Positions 37,891 to 49,665 of a stretch of 64,000 nucleotides of DNA are shown in pieces. The stretch covers positions 10,841,732 through 10,905,731 of the forward strand of contig NW_020312968.1 in assembly GCF_003265705.1 (NCBI RefSeq), written 5' to 3'. This DNA comes from Callorhinus ursinus. Its lineage: Eukaryota > Chordata > Mammalia > Carnivora > Otariidae. The position numbers and the translations under genes are program-made. The notes beneath the pieces were generated by a model. That model searched no databases and was not told where the DNA came from. It worked only from the letters and a program-made list of their open reading frames with translations. Each line of letters starts with the position of its first letter. Positions within the stretch are counted from its first letter, which is position 1.

Positions 37891-38959
37891 TTTCCTATTT
37901 TATTCAGTAAGTTTGAATCCAGTTCTATGGTTTATTTTGATGCTCAGATTGTCCTCACTTTGACCAGTGTCAATCCCTCCAACTGGCCCTTGTGTCTTTT
38001 TCACATGCCCCCGAAGAGCCATTGATCATATACTTGCTTTTTGCCACAAGATATTCCAAGCTGATCTTACACTGTCCTTTCCTCACCCCTGGAATCAGTC
38101 ATTTCTCCAAGCAGCTCTGACTCCTTTTAGGTGGAAAGTGGTACTTAGAAGCCGAGCTGGAGGTGTTGAGTGTGCTCATTTCTGTTAAGGTGTCACTCCT
38201 CCCATGTCTTCTCAGTGAACAGAGGTAGAGTGTGAGTGTGCGCGCGCACACATGCATGAGCACTGAAAACCACGAGTTCATGTTGATACATGCAATTCCA
38301 ACATGACATCAGAGTATTCGTTCTAATTTTCTTCCTTTCCATATTTTTATCCCTTCTCAGATGGTGAAAAACCTGACTTTTAACTGTCCTTAGTATGTTT
38401 GCTGACGTGATTAATCCTCTGATATGGAACCATTGCCCACACTACTCCTAACCCCCACACAGTTGGCTTCCTCCTCGTATTCTGGCTCTGACACTGACAC
38501 CCTGCGACAGGCTTGCCCCTGTCGGATGAGCGCCATCCTCCCGGGGTGGCTGCCTTTTTTGACCTGCACTGATACTGAGTGCCAGGCCACCCCTCCGTAG
38601 AGACACCCTTGGCAGACTGCTCCTCCAGGTGCATGCCCTCCTTGTCCTACCCAGAATGTCTACTCTGTTATCACCTGCCAGGCTTTTCCAGGCTTGGGGG
38701 CCCCCCCCTCACACCATGTGGGTTCTGATTCTCCATGCCAGACAGACCTTTTCCATGCATGTTCTCCTCACCCTGTTTGGCCTTCCAACTTCCCATTCTG
38801 GGCTTCCTCACCTACTGCCCATACTGAGGCATGGAGGATTACCTTGTTCTGATGTTTTTAGTGCCAAATTGTACAGGAGGGAGAGGAAGGAAAGGGAAGT
38901 GGAGGAAGGACAAGAAGAAGACGTACATGTATTGTGTTCCCGTCAGCACACGGGCTTTC

Positions 38960-39118
38960 AAAACGAGCAGTGTTATTCCTCATTTCACACCTGAGGAAAC
39001 TGTGGCTCAGACAGGTTAAGTCACTTGCCTGTGATCTCATAGCCAGTATGTAAGGACGCAGCATCTGAACCCAGGCCCTGAACTCCAGAGCCAAATTCTG
39101 TCTACTCCACACTGCCTC
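38960..39118 (-). mobile_element. MIR
   Basis: Antisense copy: 'cacctgaggaaactgtggct', 'caggttaagtcacttgcctg', 'tgaacccaggccctgaactc'. Confidence 0.92.
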
Positions 39119-39154
39119 TAAAGACTTTGGTCTTTAAAATCTGTTTGGTCCTAG

Positions 39155-39343
39155 GGTGCCTGGGTGGCTCAGTTGGTTGAGCATCTGTCTCTTGATTTTG
39201 GCTCACGTCACAATCTCAGGGTCCTGGGATCGAGCCCCAAATCAGGCTTCCCATTTGGCAGAAGTCTGCTTGTCTCCCTCTCCCTTTGTCCCTCCCCCAG
39301 CTTGCTCTCTCTCTCTAAAATAAATAAACCTTTTTAAAAAAGA
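39155..39343 (+). mobile_element. CanSINE
   Basis: Sense copy, mildly diverged. Flanks AAAATCTGTTTGGTC and AAAATGTGTTTGGTC are a one-mismatch duplication. Confidence 0.94.
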
Positions 39344-40260
39344 AATAAAATGTGTTTGGTCTTTGGATGGTTCCCAAATATACAATGATAGTGTTTGGAG
39401 AAAAGGAATGCAGTTCTCTTGAGAAGCGATAGGTTTGTTCATTTTAAGAATAGTTTTTCTACCACTTGGCCCACTTCCGTACCTTTCTTTTGTCTGCACA
39501 GAGGCTCAACAGGAGCATGGCTTTATTTGGCTCAGTTGCCCACGTCGGGTAGTGAGGCTGGGGTTTCTGGCGGCCAGGGGCACTCAACCAGCAGCCTTAC
39601 TACCTGCCCGGTGGTGGTTTCTGCCTTCTGTGGCTGGCACTTCTAAAATGAGTCATCTTTACATCCCTGCCACTCTTACCCTCTCCCCCAGCCAGCTGTA
39701 CCCCTGCGGCCGCAAGAGAGCTTTGTGATGAAATGGGGAAGTAGATGCTAAATCTGGAATGAGGAAGGGGAGAAACATTTGCTCTGGTTTCATACACACA
39801 CCCATGGAAGACGTTAGTCTTAATGCTTTCCATCCCCCAAATGCTGAGGGCTGGTGCATATATGGAGTTAGAATATATATATATGAAATGAACTTTTAAC
39901 ACTATTCAGTGACTCATTTTTTTAATGTCCATTTGTCAGTGTCTTTGGGGTTCATTTAAATAACTCCAGAAAACGTTCTAACACAATGGAAGACCAAAAA
40001 AGAAAGAACACGTCTATTTGCATAAAATAGCAAAAGAGCAATAGCCAAATAAATTTGACTTCTTCCAGATTTAAGCATCTTTGGAAGAAAATTGGTTTGA
40101 ATGTTTCCAGCTACAGTGTATGAACTTTTTCTCATAAAACCTTAAACCTGGGCAAATATCCTAGAATTCACCTCATGTTTATGCAACACCAGTGAAGAAA
40201 CAGAGGTACTGAGGGAAGTGATTGAGGATGATGGGGGCAGGTGCATGGCTGTAAGGCTGT

Positions 40261-40263
<3 letters not shown>

Positions 40264-40319
<56 letters not shown>

Positions 40320-40322
40320 CGC
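40264..40322. repeat. (TG)n(CG)n microsatellite
   Basis: 59 bp of unbroken alternating purine-pyrimidine: about 24 TG units followed by GCGCGCGCGC. Confidence 0.97.
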
Positions 40323-40619
40323 TGTTCACTTGTCAGTAAACACTCAGAAATAGGTATACTTTATGAGACAAGAAATAAAGCTAAGGCAGATATAGTTCTT
40401 GTTGCCACGGCACACAAGGCCTTAAGTTAGGCTGCTTCCTGATTTTTATTTCTGTGGCCTGAGCAGGTGGCCTTGTGAGGAGACATGTGACATTGAATCT
40501 TTGGCATCAATACCCTTTGGAGTGTACAAGTCCCAAGAAAGGCAAAGGGCAGATGCCCAAGTGTGAAATTTGTGTTTTAATTTGTTTGCATTTGATTTTA
40601 GAATTAATTAATTAATTAA

Positions 40620-40772
40620 TTTTAGGGGGGGAGGGGCAGAGGAATCAAGCAGGCTCCATGTCCACGCCTGGCACAGAGCCTGATGTGGGGCTTGATCTCA
40701 CAACCTCGAGATCATGATCTGAGCCGAAATCAAGAGTTGGATGCTTAACCGACTGAGCCACCCAGGCACCCC
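40620..40772 (-). mobile_element. CanSINE, shortened
   Basis: Antisense copy whose tail side merges into an (ATTA)n run. The flank TAGAATTAATT occurs on both sides. Confidence 0.9.
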
Positions 40773-42295
40773 TAGAATTAATTTATATTAATTAATTCCT
40801 TTGGGAATTTTCCCCCTTAAAATTGGATTCTTCGGGAAAAACAATCACAGATTCGGTGCATTGTAATTAACGACAGTAATCTTGGGACACAACTCACTGT
40901 TTACCACTATTTCAAGTTGGGTCCTTTTTCCCCAGGACATTATATCACATATAGCTTTTTCTTTGAACCCTCAGAGAGAGTCCAAAAGCTATTTTATGCA
41001 CTAGAAAAGCAACCCATCCAGCACACACATGCATGTTGCTGGGGAAGTTTATATTGATGAGAATCACTTTTAAAAAGCTAACAGGTTAAAAAAAAGAAGA
41101 AGCCAACAGATTTATGAAATCCTATGTGAGGCTCTCTCCCTCTCAAAGATCTCTGTTCATAGAAAATAAATTTTGCTCACACATGTATCTGCTCTTCTTA
41201 ACACTGCCATTTGCACACTTAGAGCAACTGGAACCAACATAATTTTCTTAAATATTTTAAGTAGTTATTACTTCTGGGAAATTGTTTGAAGGGGTCCCTC
41301 CAAAATACTTCTTTGCTAATTGATGTTTATGAACAATATGATATTTTAAATTTCATTTATTTTGTTGGTGTTTAGGAGTTCCAAGCCCGAGATTATTCTG
41401 CGTATTTCTCTTGAAATCTTTTCTAAATGTTTACTCTTATTTCCTTATTCAGAGTGTACCTTACTCATTTATTTTTTTCAGTTCCCCAATTTGGCCTGCT
41501 GTTCACCCAGCCCCAGGAATACAGGTTTGGGGTCAGGGCAGTACAAATGGCCAAGAGACACTGAAGATGACGATTTATAGCAGATGTTGACTTGAATTAG
41601 TCACCAAGCCCATCTTGTCCCTCTTTGGGGGCTATTTCTTGTCTCCTTTTCCTCAACTTGCTTGTCTTGAGAGCACAATAAAATCTAAGGACAGAGCTTT
41701 TTTCTCCCTGTAGACAACACTGGGACATCTCCTTTTTTCCCCCCCTTTAATTAACTTAATCAACTATAATTTATTGAATACCGAGTCTGTGCATAACCCA
41801 ACATTTCACTCTCCCCAAGAGTTATAAACGTGGATCATTGCTAGTAGCTCCCCCACATCTCCTGCTTTATCTGTCTGCCATTTGATCTGCCTAATAAATC
41901 CTCACTCATTTCATATCCTTTTACCCACTTGCTCAGGGGTTTTTCTAGTAGTGTGAGAAATCAAACCAAAGGGGCGGGTGGTTGTGCGGTTGACTTTGCA
42001 GCCTGTCTTCCAAGAAGACTTTGAGTCATAAAAACGGGGAATAGGCACGTTGGTTTCTACAGTTAGTATCTGACAGCCTCTGTCTGTTGCCTTTTTCACG
42101 ATGGTCTAATTTCTTTCTCCAGTGACAGGGCTGGCCATTATATTTTAAACCCTTTTCATAGCTACGCAGTTTTGGAATCCAATTCATTGTGAAGATCACT
42201 GATGGGGACATTCAATGTTTTCCTCTATTTTTATCTTCAAACGATCTTTATTTGCAGCTCTGCACATTGCTAGATTTATTCCAGCCTCTTAACAC

Positions 42296-42325
42296 TAGGG
42301 TCATAGTTTTTAGGGTCATAGTTTT
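42296..42325. repeat. 15-bp perfect tandem duplication
   Basis: TAGGGTCATAGTTTT twice in direct succession, about 300 bp upstream of exon 5. Confidence 0.95.
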
Positions 42326-42629
42326 TAACGTCAGCTTGGAGCCAAATGCCCCGCAGCTGAAATGACCACCCCTCCGAAGTGGCATTTTCCCAGACCGGTC
42401 CTGCCTTTAATAATGAGCCAGCCAAAAGGCAAGTCTGTATCTCATTACAGCAGAGTCTTGTATTAGGCCTGGTGCATAATTAGATGTGAGGAATTACAAT
42501 CGGTCCTCTCTTTGCAAAGATCTTTCAGCGCTATGTCTCCTCTCAGCCATTACTTTTATTTTTAACCTAATGCGTTTGTACCTCTCTCTCTTTCTCTCTC
42601 ACCAAATTACGTATAACACCAAAAAAAAG

Positions 42630-42753
42630 AAACCAAGGAAGTTCGGAGATTTGCGGCTTTAAAAAGACTGGATCCCGAAGAGATTTTCACAAGACGCTTC
42701 AGAAACAGACATTTGAGTCAGAGTCCTTGGAGGGCCATGAACCAAGCACGCAG
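42630..42753 (+). CDS. DOCK8: DOCK8 coding exon 5 (124 nt)
   Basis: The first base completes AA|A (Lys) from exon 4. The exon then reads [20 protein letters not shown] and [20 protein letters not shown] plus Gln, covering about residues 135-176, and ends at phase 0 before gtattt. This is a basic, Ser/Thr-rich linker typical of DOCK8. The acceptor is unusual: the AG at 42628-42629 is preceded by eight A residues, and the CT-rich tract sits about 26-50 bases further upstream. The start is fixed by reading frame and by similarity to the human protein, not by the look of the splice site. A later AG at 42636-42637 would drop 8 nt and break the frame. Confidence 0.94.
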
Positions 42754-43059
42754 GTATTTTCTATCAACAAACATGGTTACCAGGTTACCGGGCTGTTCTG
42801 CCCAGGGCATTTTGTTGGTGTTTTAACTAGAGAAAGGGCTAGACTCAGAGAATGTCAGAGTAGGAGGAACGCTACCGTCTGACTCAGTAGGGTTTTTTTT
42901 TTTTTTCCAAACCTGTTTGTACCTACAGAAATTGGTGTTCAAATGAGAACCCACAAGTTCAATAATGAAAATAGGTAGAATCGGAGGGGGGGCCCTCTCC
43001 CCATAACAATTCCTGAGGAGACCCAGTGGTGCCTCTAAGGCAGGCTGTGGAGTGAGTGA

Positions 43060-43200
43060 AAATCCACACTGAGGCCAGTCTGCCCAGATTCTCTTCGTGA
43101 TTTTGCTACATACTAACTCTGTCGCCCCAGGCAGGATCATTAACCTCTCCAGGCTTCCTCCCCTGGAAAACAAGGATGATAGATAATAAAGCCATCTCAT
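43060..43200 (+). mobile_element. MIR fragment
   Basis: Sense core piece: 'ggatcattaacctctccagg' followed by 'ctggaaaacaaggatgatag'. Confidence 0.6.
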
Positions 43201-44002
43201 TTTATTATAATTTTTACTTTTATTTCCTTGTTCTGTTAATTTTTTTTGAGTTCATTTAAAAAATATATGTATATAAGTAAGTTATATCATCTGTACATGA
43301 CATTTCAGGATGGGAAAGGGGAAATTAGGAAATATTTACATTAAAAAGGAGTGTTGGGTATGGAGACCAGCTGGTGTAAAGGGAGTAGTGCCTTAGGAGA
43401 TTTGCTTGCCCGCCATCTTGGTGAACTGCTGTGTGATCTTGGGGAAGTCATGTTACCACCTGAGTCCAGTCGGTGGGAAATGATGGGCTGCGCTGATCTC
43501 TTTCAATTTTAAATCTCAGCTCTCTGACTTTGACATTAGTTTAGGTTTGAGAATATTTAAACCCTTTGGGAAAAAATGGAAGCCGCTGAGCTAACTAGAC
43601 AAAGTAATGTTTTGAACCTGGTACAATATGTTGAATGTATTTGAGTGATTGCTCTAGAAAAGGACAAACATGGTTAACTGGAAAGTTTGAGAACTCAGGC
43701 AGAGTTTCTGCGGAGGAATAGTTGAGCGTATATACTTTGTGCATCTGTTAAAATTTTACAGCCATTGAAATCTTCGAAGAGAATGTTGAAAATATGGCAA
43801 ATACTAATATGTTAAACCAAAATCAAGAATCAAACTCTTGAATTTGGTAGGAAAGATACGCCTACAGAAATACAGAAGGTGATATCTTTGGGTACTAGAA
43901 CTCTTGTATCTTCTTAAAAAGTATTCTTTTCTCAATTTTACACAGTTTCTATAACAAGTACTTATTAATTTTTCAGGGGAAGCTTTTTAAAGCATTTTTT
44001 TG

Positions 44003-44196
44003 ACTTATTTATTTTATAGAGAGAGTGAGAGAGAGAGCACATTCATGTGAGGGAGGGAGAGGGAGAAGAGAATCTCAAGCAGACTCCCCACTGAATGCAG
44101 AGCCTGACTTGGGGTTTGATCTCAAGACCCTGAGATCATGACTAGAGCTGAAACCAAGAGTCGGATGCTTAACCGACTGAGCCACCCAGGCGCCCC
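44003..44196 (-). mobile_element. CanSINE
   Basis: Antisense copy with a GA-rich body and the complete head 'actgagccacccaggcgcccc'. The flanks 'caggggaagct' and 'aagggaagtg' are a possible diverged duplication. Confidence 0.93.
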
Positions 44197-44211
44197 AAGG
44201 GAAGTGAACTG

Positions 44212-44592
44212 TCTTAGTCAACTTGGGCTGAATAATAGAGTACAATAATAGAGTACAATAGTCTGTTGTACTCTATTTATTTATCTATACTCTAGCTAAA
44301 ACACCAGACATTTATTTCTCACAGTTCAGAAGTGGGGAGGTCCAAGGTCAAGGTGTCAGCTGATTTGGTCCTGGTTTGCAGACACCTTGTTGTATCACCA
44401 CACAGTGGAGACTGAGAGAGAGAGAACAAACTTTCTCATGTCTCTTTTAAGGGCACTAATTCCATTCATGAAGGCCCCATCTTCATGACCCGATCACCTC
44501 CCATAGGCCCTACCTCGCAGTAGCCCATCGGGCATTAGGATTTCAACACAAGAATTTTTCAGGGACACAAACATTCAAGTTCATAACACTAG
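44212..44592 (-). mobile_element. Old MaLR-type solo LTR (MLT/MST group)
   Basis: Antisense LTR: 'gacatttatttctcacagtt', 'gatcacctcccataggccct', 'gggcattaggatttcaacac', ending 'gttcataaca'. No internal retroviral genes are present. A short duplication plus inverted repeat lies near its start (44234-44277). Confidence 0.8.
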
Positions 44593-44699
44593 TAACACTG
44601 ACAACAAATAGTAACTAACACAGGGGGTTGTTTGAGTATTAAATGAGTTAATATGTGTAAAGCATTTAGGTCGATGCCAGCTCACCCTTAGTGCCCATA

Positions 44700-45022
44700 C
44701 ATGCTAAGTAAAATAAACCAGTCACAAAAAAACAAAAATGGTATAATTCCACTTATGTGAGGCCCCTAGAGTAGTCAGATTCCTAGAGACTGAGCGTAGA
44801 TTGGTGGTTGTCAGGAATTGTAGGGAGTGGGAGGAATGGACATTATCTTGTGATGGGTACAGTCTTGCCACACTGATGGATACTGATGAAAGGAGTTGGG
44901 GACGGTGGGATGCACAACAGTGTGAAGGTACTTCACGCTATTGAGCTGTACTCTAAGAAATGATGGAAAATGGGAAATTTTACGTTCTGTATATTTTACC
45001 CCAATTAAAAATTTTTTTCTAG
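44700..45022 (+). mobile_element. Old LINE-1 3' end
   Basis: Sense 3' end: 'gtataattccacttatgtga', 'attggtggttgtcaggaatt', 'gaaattttacgttctgtata', ending 'ttaccccaattaaaaa'. Confidence 0.85.
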
Positions 45023-45597
45023 AAAGCTAAGGCTCTATTCCAACTTGGTCCATTTTATAGATGGGAAAAATAAAACAAGAGGGAAGAAATTTGTCCAAGT
45101 TCTGTAGGGCATCTTCTGAACTTTGTAGGGCATCTATAGAGTTTTCAGCTTTCAGGCGCTCCCATCGTAAGCATCTCACCATGCTGAATGGTGAATGACT
45201 GGAGAGTTTTAAAATAATACCGATTTTTCCAACAACATGGTCTCTACTGCCCAGCTGACTCCTTAATCTGAGCTCTACCGAAGAATCAGCCGTCAGTTCC
45301 AGTGCTGAATATAGTGGGCTTCCTGAAGCATGGGATATCTGTACTCTGTAGGAGATTTTTACGGGATTTTTCGTTGGTAATTTTGACTAAATTCAGCTTT
45401 TATTTTATATCATGACCCACTAAATTATTCCTTGTTTTGGTCAGACAGAAGCCACACCAGGTATCTCCACAAAAGAAATTTAACATAGAGATTGGTTAAA
45501 CAATTTTGGAGGACCGAGAGAAACAAACAGGAAAATTCAAGTCCTACAGACATTTTAAGAGTAGGGGACAGCATGCCATCCTGGGGCTGGGGCCCAG

Positions 45598-45784
45598 AGC
45601 GGTGGCTCTAAAACTGAAGCTTCATTGCAATCCCTGGAGGGCTTGTTTGAACTCCCAGTGCTGGGCCCCACCCCAGAGTTTCTGATTCATTAGGTTGGGG
45701 TGGAGCTTGATAATTTGCATTTCTAATTAGCATTTCCCAGGAGATGCTGAGGCTACTGGTCCCAAGACCACACTCAGGAACCAT
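45598..45784 (+). mobile_element. MER5A-like hAT element
   Basis: Good copy: 'gagcggtggctctaaaac' at the start, 'gctgggccccaccccagagt', 'tctgattcattaggttgggg', 'gataatttgcatttctaatt', and 'ggaaccatgg' at the end, close to the expected inverted terminal ends. Confidence 0.88.
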
Positions 45785-46499
45785 GGGTCTGGTGGGAAGA
45801 GTTTGGAGTTATCAGAACCTAGAAGCTCCGAAGAGTGGCCTTAGAGCTGGGACTCAAATCTCTTGGGAGGGGGCCGGACCTGGCTGGAGGTGGTGTCTTG
45901 GGATCTCAGAGGAAAGATCCCACGGCGTCTGGGAGTCTGGACTTGGACCTCTCAGGAGGGGGGGGACTGTCTGGCTGGTGCTGGTACTTCCAAGGAGGTA
46001 GAAGGAGGATGGTTCTGGAAGTGCCCAAACTAGCTGGAGGCTAGAGCCATTGGCCACTACCAAGGTGTGAGGAACTGCAACGAAGAGGGCGGAGCCAGTC
46101 CCTTCTCCCTCTGGCCATCCAGTCTCCCTATAGTGCCATCTACTGGCAGAACCCAAAAGGAGTGGTGGCAAAGCCGAAATACTGCTGAGTGCCAGGCCCA
46201 GCATCAGAGAGCAGAGTATAAAATTTGGAACTGAGAGAGAATAGGTAAATGACCCTGAGCTCCATGAAGGGCACTCATTCAGCATACTAACGGTACTCAG
46301 TTAAGTCCTCAGCTGGGTTGTGGAGCCAAGTTATGCAAATGTATGTTTTTAAGTGTTAGACTAACAGTCACTATGCAGAGATGCTCAGACAGTGAGACAA
46401 CCAGCAACATCTTCCATGTCACTCCCATTCTTGCAAGGCACCTTCTGAGTGGGATGGGAAGGCCAAGTTCCTGAATTTATGTAAGTTCAATACATAGAT

Positions 46500-46820
46500 G
46501 ATGCAACTCCATGGTACACATATATTCCATAAAAATTAGATTATATTATACATAATACTGTATACCTTCCTTTTTCATATTAACAATACACTGTGCTGTG
46601 ATCATCTTTCTCTTCCAGTGAATACATGTTTACTTGGGTTTTCTTTAAATGGCTGTATAACATTCCATTAGATGAAAGTTCCCAAATCTTTTAATGCCAC
46701 CTCTTTGGGGGGGTATTTAGACATTTTCTGTTATTTTGTTACTACAGTGTTCCAGAGCTGCTCTTGTCGTCACAATCCTTGCTCACTTGTCCAGTTATAC
46801 CCTTAGGATGAATTCTGGAG
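46500..46820 (-). mobile_element. Old LINE-1 (L1ME-like)
   Basis: Antisense piece with 'aaatggctgtataacattcc' and 'cccttaggatgaattctgga'. Confidence 0.65.
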
Positions 46821-46851
46821 ATTATATATATATATGGATATACATATATCC

Positions 46852-46892
<41 letters not shown>
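46821..46892. repeat. (TA)n palindrome followed by (GA)n
   Basis: ATATATATATGGATAT and its reverse complement flank a four-base spacer, then about 11 GA units. Confidence 0.9.
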
Positions 46893-47902
46893 CATTCTTT
46901 CAAAAAACTTGGTAAATTCATTTTCCCAAGGCTCTCATAAATTCTAAGCCAAAAAAAGTATCAGTAATTAAAGTACTAATATTGATTATTGCTAGCACAT
47001 TTGGTTAGGTAAAATTTATGATCTAGCAGAGTAGCACTTTTATAAGGTAGATGGATGTCACAGGGAGGATATATTACAGAGAATTTGTATAGTAGCGTGT
47101 CCATTCAATAGAACTTTAGGATAACATTTTACCATTATTATAATAGTTCATCTATATTCTTATGAGGTATCATCGATTGTGGTTATATAGTCTTTGCCAA
47201 GTCTTTGGTTGGATTTACCATTCCCCATTACTGAAATGTTCCTAATGGAATAAAGCATCTGCTTTGTGAAAGCTTTCAGACTCTTTTTTCAAACACACTG
47301 CGACTAAAAGTGGACACTACTTGAATAGCAAATGGCTTTTCTGCTTTTTGTTCTGGCGCTTTTTCCTATAACTGTTACTAAAGAAGAGTATTCGCAGCCC
47401 CACATCTCTGTCTTCAGAAGCATAATATTCAGTTTGGGAATTTATATAAGGTTTAATTTGGAAGGCTTCTCTCAGGTCATCTTATTTTCCAGTTTCAAAA
47501 ACCAGCTTCTGAAATTGAGATTAGTAGGACGAGATCCCTAAATACCCCCGTGCAGACTCCTCTCTGTTAAACCTCTTCCAGTTCTGTTCTGCTTGAGCGT
47601 GAGACATGAGCGAGGTTCCCAGGAGACTTGGCTCCCAATCTCCGGAAAACAACATGCCCCAAACTAATAGGAACACAGTGCTCTTTTCAAGCCTTTCCTC
47701 AAGAACCGGTTTATCCACATCTGATGAGTAATTACCTGCTTCCAGGTGGGAAGGAGACATTTAATTTTAGGATATTCAGGCCAGGAAGCAAAGTGGTTTT
47801 TGTCAAACCCCCAGTTTGCTTAGAAGCAACTTGAGGCCCGATTCTGTAATCCCACGTGGGTGCAGGGGTGAGACATCGCGGGTGCTTTCGTTCTCATTTT
47901 AG

Positions 47903-48229
<327 letters not shown>

Positions 48230-49357
48230 TGACCGGCTAGCGCTGTCAGGATGCTTAATTGTATGATTTCTGGGCTGTTCTTTTCACTTATCCAACAGGA
48301 TAGCAAAGTCGGTTATTGATCAGTCCTGCCAATGAGATTGTGGTAATAACCACCAGGATTTTCGTTGCTCTCTACAAAACACTTTCACTGATTTTGTCTC
48401 ATTTAATCCTCACAACATTTCAAGGGTCTGCATGCAGTGATCTCGCTCAGTGAGTCAAACCATTCAGTTATTTGGGGGTATGTTTTGTGGATCATCCATC
48501 AAGGTGTGTGTTACTTGAACTTTGATATCCTCAAGTGCTAAGATCTTTTTAAAAATAATATCTATGAATAACCTGAAGAGAATTGCTTTGAAAACATTCC
48601 AGTCTAAAGTGATCATGGTTATGCTCTTAGTGCATCAACTTCAGGATCCTGATTGTCCACTTCTTTATATATTGGAGCTGACCGAGAACAGTTTGATCAT
48701 TTAGGCTTTGCCTTGTGGTCACTCCCTGGGGTACTTTGGATGGATGGGATGAGAAATGACCATTATTCAAGCCTGTTTAGGCTCCTCATACTTAATAGGA
48801 GGCTCTCTGTCTTTCCTCTGTCAGAATGTCTTTGCTTCTGGTTCTTGCCAAAACTGGCTACAGCAATAGGCTCTGCTGTCCAAATTTTATTGAAATTTCA
48901 GTTGCAAGATATACGATTTAGGGAGCATTTTTGCTTCAAAGATAAACCATCCATCCATGCCTCTACATGTTTGAAATTTTTTAATGTTCAGATCAAGCAG
49001 GAAGACCATCAGGGAGCAGGCTTCTTAAACCTTGTGAATCCCCCAGCCCTGGGCATTGTATTTGCTGACTTACCCTGGGATGAGCTTACCACTGGGCAGC
49101 AAAAGCATAGTAAGGGAGGCAGCAGTCAAGAGTTGTGATATCATGTCCACTGTGCAAATATTATTGAGGACACAGACCTATTCCTCACCGAGCATCTGCC
49201 TCAATGAGGATCCAGAGGGGAATTATCTGTCAAGCCTTCGGACAGAGAAGAAGTTGCATCCACTGGGGAAATAGGAACACTTAGGAGACTGTGAGCGTCT
49301 TGTAATCTGCTCTCCTAAAGTCTTTACTTAGGGTCAAATTTCTGTTCGCTGCTACTA

Positions 49358-49432
49358 AATCTTTCTTTTCTTTTCTTTTCTTTCTTCCTTCCTTTCTTTC
49401 TTTCTTCCTTTTTTTTTCTTTCTTCTCCTTAT
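49358..49432. repeat. Pyrimidine-rich TTTC/TTCC tract
   Basis: About 75 bases almost purely T and C, with CTTTT, CTTC and CTTT units. Confidence 0.88.
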
Positions 49433-49529
49433 ATTCCAGCCCCCTTGATTTTCTCACCTATTTATTTCATTTGCAGCGGCCTCAAATTCTTTTCTGAATG
49501 AGGCAGGTTAAAAATAAATATGAATAATG

Positions 49530-49665
49530 TGGGCAGTGTCATCACCTCCATTCTTCAGGTTGCAGAGTAAGAGTCAGGGAGGTTAAGGAACTTGTTCAAG
49601 ATTCAACAGGAAAATTGAAGTACAGAGTGGGGATCCCAGCCTCTTAACCTCAGACTTTATGTTTG
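49530..49665 (-). mobile_element. MIR fragment
   Basis: Antisense piece: 'caggttgcagagtaagagtc', 'ggttaaggaacttgttcaag', 'gtggggatcccagcctctta'. Confidence 0.75.

Noticed and set aside
42636..42637. Alternative AG acceptor for exon 5
   Set aside because: It would remove 8 nt and break the frame; the upstream AG restores the expected Lys-Asn-Gln-Gly sequence.
45598..46240. GC-rich stretch considered as a CpG island or promoter
   Set aside because: CpG count is low and the start is a MER5 copy. Nothing suggests transcription initiation.
45854..46285. 143-codon minus-strand open frame in a GC-rich stretch
   Set aside because: It lies in what looks like an old interspersed element. GC-rich sequence lacks stops by composition, and no domain is visible.
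48653..49138. The longest open frame (161 codons), in intron 6
   Set aside because: No family resemblance, no splice or start support, and a length expected by chance in 64 kb. The true DOCK8 exons are shorter than many chance frames here.
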